Positions 59,229 through 64,000 of a stretch of DNA of 64,000 bases are shown in pieces; position 1 is the stretch's first letter; each line of letters starts with the position of its first letter. The stretch lies in contig CAMCWK010000014.1 of NCBI GenBank assembly GCA_945882615.1, forward strand, positions 1-64,000. The letters are read 5' to 3'. The position numbers and the translations under genes are program-made. The notes beneath the pieces were generated by a model. That model was given only the letters and a program-made list of their open reading frames with translations, was not told the origin of the DNA and did no database searches. This stretch comes from Rhizobium sp. Q54. GTDB taxonomy: Bacteria; Pseudomonadota; Alphaproteobacteria; Micropepsales; Micropepsaceae.

Positions 59229-59857
59229 GACAGATGATGGCGCCCCTGCTGGTCGCGCTTGTTTTGTGCGGCTGCGACGACAAGCCCGCCAAACCGCCCG
59301 CCGCCTCGTCCAAACCAGCCGCGGTGCAGACGGCGCTGAAAACATCGATCGCAGAGGAGCGCGACTGGACCGATGACGAACTGCATGAATACGGCCAGGT
59401 CACGAAGGTGGTGGACATGCGCCATCCACATTACCTGATCATCTTCGATCTCCAAAGCGGCGCGAAGGATTTCGCATTCTTGGCCAATGTCGAGACCTTG
59501 GGCCTGACCACCCCGCCGGAAAAACTGGTCGGCGGCGATTATATCCCCTTCTATTACATCAGTTCGGAATCGCCGCCCCTGCGCGACCTGCGGCTGGACG
59601 GCAAATCGTTGATACCGCCGATGCAAGCGGGCGCCGATCCGAGGTGGAAACAGTTGACCGGCACGCTTGAAGGGGCGGACAAGGCGGCGGCCCCCGGCAT
59701 GCCCGACGCCAATATTCGCATCAAACCCGCCAACGGCAAGGCGATGACATTTTCCATTCATGTCACGTCCGACATCGCGGCGGCCAATGGCAAGACTGTC
59801 ACGGCCTTTTACAAGGAAGGCGAGTTGGACAACCACCTCACCTATCTGAAGCCCTAG
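59225..59857 (+). CDS. Lipoprotein of a local paralogous family, two-module form
   Basis: A 210-residue lipoprotein: signal MMAPLLVALVLCGC (lipobox near LVLCGC) and a DDKPAKPPA linker. It then has two copies of a beta-rich module. The first begins GQVTKVVDMRHPHYLIIFDLQSGAKDF; the second begins LTGTLEGADKAAA and ends with KTVTAFYKEGELDNHLTYLKP. Similar endings occur in the lipoproteins at 62113-62490 and 62520-63146. I do not recognise the family. It overlaps the upstream cystatin-like gene by ATGA. Confidence 0.75.
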   Translation: MRQMMAPLLVALVLCGCDDKPAKPPAASSKPAAVQTALKTSIAEERDWTDDELHEYGQVTKVVDMRHPHYLIIFDLQSGAKDFAFLANVETLGLTTPPEKLVGGDYIPFYYISSESPPLRDLRLDGKSLIPPMQAGADPRWKQLTGTLEGADKAAAPGMPDANIRIKPANGKAMTFSIHVTSDIAAANGKTVTAFYKEGELDNHLTYLKP

Positions 59858-59867
59858 GAGATTCGAG

Positions 59868-60332
59868 ATGAAGCACTTTCTGCTCGGCGTGCTGGCCCTG
59901 TCCGCGATGGTGCTTCCCGCTGCGGGGGCGAGCGTTACGCGCTGCGCCGACAATCCGAATGTGGCGCAGCCGGCCAACGCCGCCCAGCCCCAGGAGAAAT
60001 ACACGCGCCGCTTTTCCAACGGCGCCATACGCGTGAGCGTGATGGATACGGAGGAGCCGGCCTGCTGCTCCTGGCACCTGATGATCCAGAGCCCGGCGGG
60101 CGCAGGCAAGAAAGCCGCGCCCGCCTGCCATATCGTGAGTGATAGCAAGACCGGCGGATTTTCCGGTGTTGATTTCGCCAGGCTGACATCCTCCTACGAC
60201 CCCAAGAAAGGCGTACTGCTGACGGTGCCGGTCAGGATTTACGACATGAAAAAAAGCGACGGGTCCAGCCGGCCAGGCGTCGCCCGGGTGCGGATCAACA
60301 GCGCGACCGGCAGCGTGACGGTGGAAAAATGA
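59868..60332 (+). CDS. Exported protein of unknown function
   Basis: A 154-residue secreted protein with signal KHFLLGVLALSAMVLPAAGA. The mature part has several cysteines (RCADNPN, CCSWHLMI, ACHIVSD), suggesting disulfides, and ends with strands SRPGVARVRINSATGSVTVEK. AGGAG and GAG ahead of ATG 59868 give a ribosome binding site. It is the fifth gene of the run, 10 bases after the previous stop. No family recognised. Confidence 0.7.
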   Translation: MKHFLLGVLALSAMVLPAAGASVTRCADNPNVAQPANAAQPQEKYTRRFSNGAIRVSVMDTEEPACCSWHLMIQSPAGAGKKAAPACHIVSDSKTGGFSGVDFARLTSSYDPKKGVLLTVPVRIYDMKKSDGSSRPGVARVRINSATGSVTVEK

Positions 60333-60354
60333 AAAGCGGACGGAGACGCGCCCA

Positions 60355-60660
60355 ATGGTGAAAAGCCGCTGGTGGCTGCTGCTGTCTCTCGCCTGGGTTG
60401 GCGTGGGGGTGGCGTCGGTGTTCCCCCTGGTAATGCTGTCCATGGCGTTCGACGCGCCGGGGTCCGAGAAAGATATGTGGCTAATAGCGGCGGTCGGCTC
60501 CATGGCCTTCTTCCCGGTTTCCTGCCTGCTGGGGGCGGTTCTGCCCTGGCTGTTCCGGCGCTGGCGCTTCGCCCTCATGCTGTTCGGGGTGCCGGTTCTG
60601 AATGTCGTCCTATCGGCCCTGCTGCTTTGGCTGATGTTCCAACTGGGGATCATGCATTGA
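60355..60660 (+). CDS. Small integral membrane protein, unknown function
   Basis: A 101-residue protein with three strongly hydrophobic segments: WWLLLSLAWVGVGVASVFPLVML, MWLIAAVGSMAFFPVSCLLGAVL and ALMLFGVPVLNVVLSALLLWLMFQL. No charged signature motifs. It is coupled to the next gene (TGATG overlap). No family recognised. Confidence 0.7.
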   Translation: MVKSRWWLLLSLAWVGVGVASVFPLVMLSMAFDAPGSEKDMWLIAAVGSMAFFPVSCLLGAVLPWLFRRWRFALMLFGVPVLNVVLSALLLWLMFQLGIMH

Positions 60661-61175
60661 TGCGCAATCTTCTCTTCGTTCCACTGGTGATCGCGTCGCT
60701 GGCAGGCGCCAGCGCCGCTCCGATGGCGGTCTCCGCGCGGGATCAAACCGCGATCCGGGCGTTTCTAACCCGCGTCTATTCCAGCTACAAGGAATGCAAG
60801 GCCAGCATGGCGAAGTGCGCCGATCCGATGGATCGCAAAAGCGTGTTCACGCCCGGCACCCTGAGCCTGATCGCCACCAACGTGAAGCTCAATCAGGGTG
60901 AAGCGGGCGCCGCAACCGGGTCCGACCCGATCTGCGGCTGCCAGGACCACGGAACCATCAAGGTCAACAGTATCACGCTCACGCCCAGCGCCGACGGCCG
61001 TGTGCTGGTCAAGGTCCGGTTCAAGAACTTCGAGCCCGGCGCCGCGTCGCTTGTGATGGAAAACACGCCGGGCGGATGGCGCGTGCATGATGTTCTGGGA
61101 GAAAGCCCCAGCTATCGCGGCGCCATCATTGCCGAGAACCAGACGTTGGCCAGGCCGGCCACAAAGGGACGCTAG
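60660..61175 (+). CDS. Exported DUF3828-like protein
   Basis: A 171-residue exported protein (signal RNLLFVPLVIASLAGASAAP). The mature domain resembles DUF3828: IRAFLTRVYSSYKECK, SDPICGCQDHGTIKVNSITLTP, VLVKVRFKNFEPGAASLVMENTPGGWRVHDVLG. DUF3828 proteins are envelope proteins of unknown function with an NTF2-like or cystatin-like fold. It starts in the stop of the preceding membrane protein gene. The assignment is tentative. Confidence 0.65.
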   Translation: MRNLLFVPLVIASLAGASAAPMAVSARDQTAIRAFLTRVYSSYKECKASMAKCADPMDRKSVFTPGTLSLIATNVKLNQGEAGAATGSDPICGCQDHGTIKVNSITLTPSADGRVLVKVRFKNFEPGAASLVMENTPGGWRVHDVLGESPSYRGAIIAENQTLARPATKGR

Positions 61176-61209
61176 TCTGCGAAATTTTTAAGATGTGGAG
61201 AAAATCACG

Positions 61210-62085
61210 ATGAAATACCGGACGTGTTTTCCCGTGCTTCTGGCCGTAGCGCTTGCTCTGTCCGCCTGTGACGACAAGCCCGCCAAGCCGCCTGCGGGGC
61301 AGGCAGCGGTGAAACAAGACGCGGCTGCGGCCCAGCCGTCCGGGCCGGCGGATACCAAGCTGGGCGTGACCGGGAGTGACTGGGAGTTGCGCTACAAAGG
61401 CCTGTACCGAAAGGACTACAACCCTGTCACCATGGAGCTGCAAAAGCGCGGGCGGGTTGTCACCGGCTTCGCCACTTACCAGTATGGAGTGCAGCCGCCT
61501 GAACGTCATGAGGTGAAGGGGGAAATCAACGCCGACGGTTCCTTCAGCATTGCAGAGGATATGAGCATTGTGTGGAAAGGAACGGTGGACGCCTCAGGCG
61601 CCCTGTCCGGAAACAGGGACCTTCCCGGCCCGGACGGACACAACTTCAAGAATTCCGTGAACAACTTCCTGCTGAAGCGCATACAGGTGCTATCGCCCGG
61701 CACGGTCGCCGGCGTGATGCCTTTGACGCCCACCACATCCGATTTGCCGGAATTTCTGCAAAGGCTGAAAGCGGGCGTGAAGCAACGAGACCGGACCGCC
61801 CTGCGCGCCTTGATGCATCCGCTATTTACCGCGCGAAACTACGACCCCGGTGCCGATGCCTGGATCAAGGGCATGGCAGACACGACCGATCAACCCTGGG
61901 AGGAACTGGAACGGGCGGTGCGTACCGCGCCCAAGGCGATCGATCCGTCTCCCCTGGGCCGTCCGCAGATGGAAATTTACAGAAAAAGCGCCTGTTCCGG
62001 GTGCCGGTATGGCATTTCCCTGTTGTTTGAGCGCGGCGATGACCTGCACTGGCGCTGGACTTCACTGGATGCGCCGGGAGATTGA
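61210..62085 (+). CDS. Lipoprotein of unknown function
   Basis: A 291-residue lipoprotein with signal RTCFPVLLAVALALSACDDKP and a KPAKPPAG linker as in its neighbours. The body has a beta-rich N-terminal half (SDWELRYKGLYRKDYNPVTMEL, GFATYQYGVQPPERHEVKGEINADGSF) and a helical half (LPEFLQRLKAGVKQRDRTALRALMHPLF). Near the C-terminus ACSGCRYGISLLFER carries a Cys pair. It does not show the small module of the other lipoproteins. GGAGAAAAT precedes ATG 61210. Confidence 0.72.
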   Translation: MKYRTCFPVLLAVALALSACDDKPAKPPAGQAAVKQDAAAAQPSGPADTKLGVTGSDWELRYKGLYRKDYNPVTMELQKRGRVVTGFATYQYGVQPPERHEVKGEINADGSFSIAEDMSIVWKGTVDASGALSGNRDLPGPDGHNFKNSVNNFLLKRIQVLSPGTVAGVMPLTPTTSDLPEFLQRLKAGVKQRDRTALRALMHPLFTARNYDPGADAWIKGMADTTDQPWEELERAVRTAPKAIDPSPLGRPQMEIYRKSACSGCRYGISLLFERGDDLHWRWTSLDAPGD

Positions 62086-62112
62086 TGGTCCGGGCGGGTG
62101 ACCGTGAAATCC

Positions 62113-62490
62113 CTAGGGCGCCGGCCGGACCTTCAGGTAGGTGACATGATTGTCCCCACCGCCGTAATAGACCGTCACCCATTTTCCCATCAGCTTGTCG
62201 CGCCCGCCGTAAGTCTCCAGCGTCTTCGCGCTGGCCGGCAGGTCGAAGCTGACCGCGCCATTGTTGGATTCAAAGGTGACCGTGAAGCCGGAATCGCCGG
62301 CGGGTTTGATGGCGGTGATCTGCCCGGCCCCCTGCACCTCGTCGCTGGCCAGCGCGCGCTCCCCGGCGGTGGCGGTTGCCGCCGCCGTTCCTTGCCCGGA
62401 TGCCTGGCCGGCAGGCTTGGCGGGTTCGCTGTCACAGGCCGACAGAACAAGCGCGGCGGCCAGAAGCGCGGGGATGGAGGATTTCATCAT
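62113..62490 (-). CDS. Lipoprotein of the local paralogous family, one-module form
   Basis: A 125-residue lipoprotein: signal KSSIPALLAAALVLSACDSEP, a KPAGQASGQGTAAATATAGE linker, then one beta-rich module: GAGQITAIKPAGDSGFTVTFES, GAVSFDLPASAKTLETYGG and KWVTVYYGGGDNHVTYLKV. The ending matches the second module of the protein at 59225-59857. GGGAAG precedes ATG 62490; an ATG at 62520 would bury the signal. It is coupled to the next lipoprotein gene upstream (62520-63146) on the same strand. Confidence 0.75.
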   Translation of the reverse strand: MMKSSIPALLAAALVLSACDSEPAKPAGQASGQGTAAATATAGERALASDEVQGAGQITAIKPAGDSGFTVTFESNNGAVSFDLPASAKTLETYGGRDKLMGKWVTVYYGGGDNHVTYLKVRPAP

Positions 62491-62519
62491 GGTTGGCTTC
62501 CCTTTTTCAGTGGCGGGCA

Positions 62520-63146
62520 TCAGCGCCTGACCCGGGTGACGCGGTTTTCGGTGCGCATATCGTAGAAAGCGGTCACCAGTTTGCCGTTGGCCGGGACCAT
62601 CTCGTCATTGATGTAAATATCAAAGCTCACCTTTATGCCATCGCGGCCGGTGACGGTGATCGTGTCGGGCAGGTCCCCGCCGCTGGGCGCGCCGGCATCG
62701 CTGAGCGTGCCGGTGATGTTCTTCCAGGCCGGATCAAAATTCTTGGGCGCGTCGCTGCCCAGCACGGAACGTTCGCCGCCGCGATGATCCACCGTCATGT
62801 CCATCAGATTGGGCTTTTCGCGGCTGATATAGGTGACGGTCACGCCCAGGCCCGGTTTCAGGGCGGCGATCTCCAGCCCAACCAGATCCACGTCTTCCGC
62901 GTTGAGATCGAGGGAAAGCACATCGCCGGCGGCCGGCTGGAGCGTGAGGGTGAACATGGGATAGGGGCCGTCATCCAGCCGGGTGATACTGCCGCTGACC
63001 CGATGTTCGACGGGTTTGGTCTCGGCGATTGGCGCCGCTGGCTTTTGCGTGACGGCGGCTTGCGGCGGGGGCTCGGCGGGCGGCTTTTCATCACAACCGC
63101 TCAAGGCAAGGTAAGCCATGGCCGTTAAAATAACGCGTAATTTCAT
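62520..63146 (-). CDS. Lipoprotein of the local paralogous family, two-module form
   Basis: A 208-residue lipoprotein with signal LRVILTAMAYLALSGCDEKP and a Pro/Ala linker. The first module starts GSITRLDDGPYPMFTLTLQP; the second starts ITGTLSDAGAPSGGDLPD and ends DIYINDEMVPANGKLVTAFYDMRTENRVTRVRR. The layout parallels that of 59225-59857 (ITGTL... / LTGTL..., PANGK.VTAFY / AANGKTVTAFY). It is the first gene of a two-gene minus-strand unit. Confidence 0.75.
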   Translation of the reverse strand: MKLRVILTAMAYLALSGCDEKPPAEPPPQAAVTQKPAAPIAETKPVEHRVSGSITRLDDGPYPMFTLTLQPAAGDVLSLDLNAEDVDLVGLEIAALKPGLGVTVTYISREKPNLMDMTVDHRGGERSVLGSDAPKNFDPAWKNITGTLSDAGAPSGGDLPDTITVTGRDGIKVSFDIYINDEMVPANGKLVTAFYDMRTENRVTRVRR

Positions 63147-63380
63147 TGTTTAGCCCTTGGTGACGCGCATCCCTTCAAAGGTTCCGCGAGTTCCCGCACG
63201 CAGGGAACCACGTTATTGTATCCCCTGACAACTTGTATCGGGCGAACGCGGGAATGTTCCGGCCATGAGAAGGCTAGGAATGGCTGGGGACACAAAGGGC
63301 GCGCGCCCTGTGCACAGCGAATTCGCCAACTCCGTAGGGCGGCGGCATCGACCGGCGGCGCCCTCGGCGCAATATTTGCG

Positions 63381-64000
63381 TTACCGTTTTTCCAGCGCTT
63401 TGGTGAAGTCTGTGTAGGGTACCACGCGTCCGTGCAGGGGCGCGATGGTCGTGACATCCAGCTTCAGCCGCGTGATGTTGCCGTGGAGGGTGTTGCCCAA
63501 ACCTAGAGCCAGCGGCACCAGCGCGGGTCCATTGGGAGCCCCCGGGGTGAAATCGTCTGCTTCGATGAGCATCTTTTCTTTGGGCAGGTACCCGAAGAGA
63601 ATGCTGGCGTTGTGGGTGTCTCCCTCATTGCGGTGCAATTCGAGGCTGCGTATCCCATCGGTCAACACGTACTTGCCTTTGACTTCAATGAAGGAGGCTT
63701 TTTTCGGGCTTTGCGCCAGCTTGTCCGGAGCGAGCGTGCGCGGAGCCTTCCATGCCTGCTCGTAGTAGGCCTTATTGCCGGCGCTGGTAACAATTACCGT
63801 CCCCTCGGCGACATATGTCCGGATGCCGCCTGAGTGGTCGAAGTGGTGGTGCGTATTGATGAGGTATTTTATGGGTTTGCCGGGCACCAGATTTTTCGCT
63901 TCCGCGATCACCGCCAGCGACCGTTCCTCATTATTGGGCGCTTCGACGACGGCCAGGTAATCCTTGTATTCGAGCAGCACACTGTTGTGTGACCCACCGC
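63381..64000 (-). CDS. Metallo-beta-lactamase-fold hydrolase, partial (runs off window)
   Basis: The C-terminal ~200 residues of an MBL-fold protein. The zinc motif INTHHHFDHSGGIRTYVAEG is complete, with downstream ligands likely in HRNEGDTHNASILFGYLPKEKMLIEADDFTPG and LHGRVVPYTDFTKALEKR at the end. The frame stays open to the right edge (GGSHNSVLLEYKDYLAVVEAP), so the start is outside. The group is of the glyoxalase II / SoxH-like kind rather than a resistance lactamase, judged by the motif spacing only. The 234 bases upstream of 63381 (63147-63380) hold no gene I can support. Confidence 0.85.
   Translation of the reverse strand, partial: GGSHNSVLLEYKDYLAVVEAPNNEERSLAVIAEAKNLVPGKPIKYLINTHHHFDHSGGIRTYVAEGTVIVTSAGNKAYYEQAWKAPRTLAPDKLAQSPKKASFIEVKGKYVLTDGIRSLELHRNEGDTHNASILFGYLPKEKMLIEADDFTPGAPNGPALVPLALGLGNTLHGNITRLKLDVTTIAPLHGRVVPYTDFTKALEKR

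Noticed and set aside
63143-63457. A 104-residue minus-strand frame between the last lipoprotein and the MBL gene
   Set aside because: It overlaps the MBL gene's 3' end in another frame, and nothing in it resembles a protein family.

Overview
The window reads as chromosomal DNA of a GC-rich alphaproteobacterium. The evidence is gene order rather than any single marker: kdsD-lptC-lptA-lptB-rpoN-ptsN, aroA-cmk-rpsA, ihfB-(pyrF)-trpF-trpB-trpA-accD-folC, and the opposed trxA/addA/addB/murU-like/amgK-like/tsaE block are typical of that class, as are DUF1150 and the TIGR02300 acidic zinc-ribbon protein. The carbohydrate genes and many exported proteins suggest a soil-type or plant-polymer-degrading heterotroph (inference); the genus cannot be fixed by eye.

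Layout. 1-325: end of an IS3-type insertion sequence abutting the broken 3' end of an FAD oxidoreductase gene. 403-8647: sugar-acid and hemicellulose catabolism (UxuA mannonate dehydratase, a hydroxypyruvate/2-oxo-tetronate isomerase, a GMC dehydrogenase with its small subunit, an esterase coupled to a GH43 glycosidase, an MFS carrier). 8638-14839: mixed housekeeping (cardiolipin synthase, EEP-fold enzyme, glycerate kinase, DUF924, SUMF1-like protein, TonB/TolA-like protein, RNase D). 15023-20246: LPS transport and nitrogen-PTS operon. 20250-25932: cyclophilin, DUF1150 with a decayed hsp20 gene beside it, a PabB-PabC fusion, a second GMC module and an SDR. 26087-30786: tRNA-Ala(GGC) with a striking inverted repeat at its 3' end, TIGR02300, then aroA-cmk-rpsA. 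30944-40317: accessory genes lying between rpsA and ihfB, which are neighbours in many alphaproteobacteria. 40550-55586: the conserved ihfB-to-tsaE block (nucleoid, pyrimidine, tryptophan, fatty acid, folate, redox, DNA repair, cell-wall recycling, tRNA modification). 55684-57224: ferredoxin reductase plus [2Fe-2S] ferredoxin. 57489-63146: a compact run of ten small, mostly exported proteins of largely unknown function. 63381-end: a partial metallo-beta-lactamase-fold hydrolase.

The most novel-looking part is 57489-63146. It encodes a secreted R-type lectin, a PH-like membrane protein, a clear cystatin-type protease inhibitor with a signal peptide, and several lipoproteins. Three of these lipoproteins share a small repeated beta-rich module that I do not recognise. 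Other points worth checking are the tRNA-linked palindrome, the hsp20 remnant, the missing hpf gene between rpoN and ptsN, a possible sigma-54 promoter ahead of the operon that encodes RpoN, and two unrelated mannonate dehydratase families in one window.
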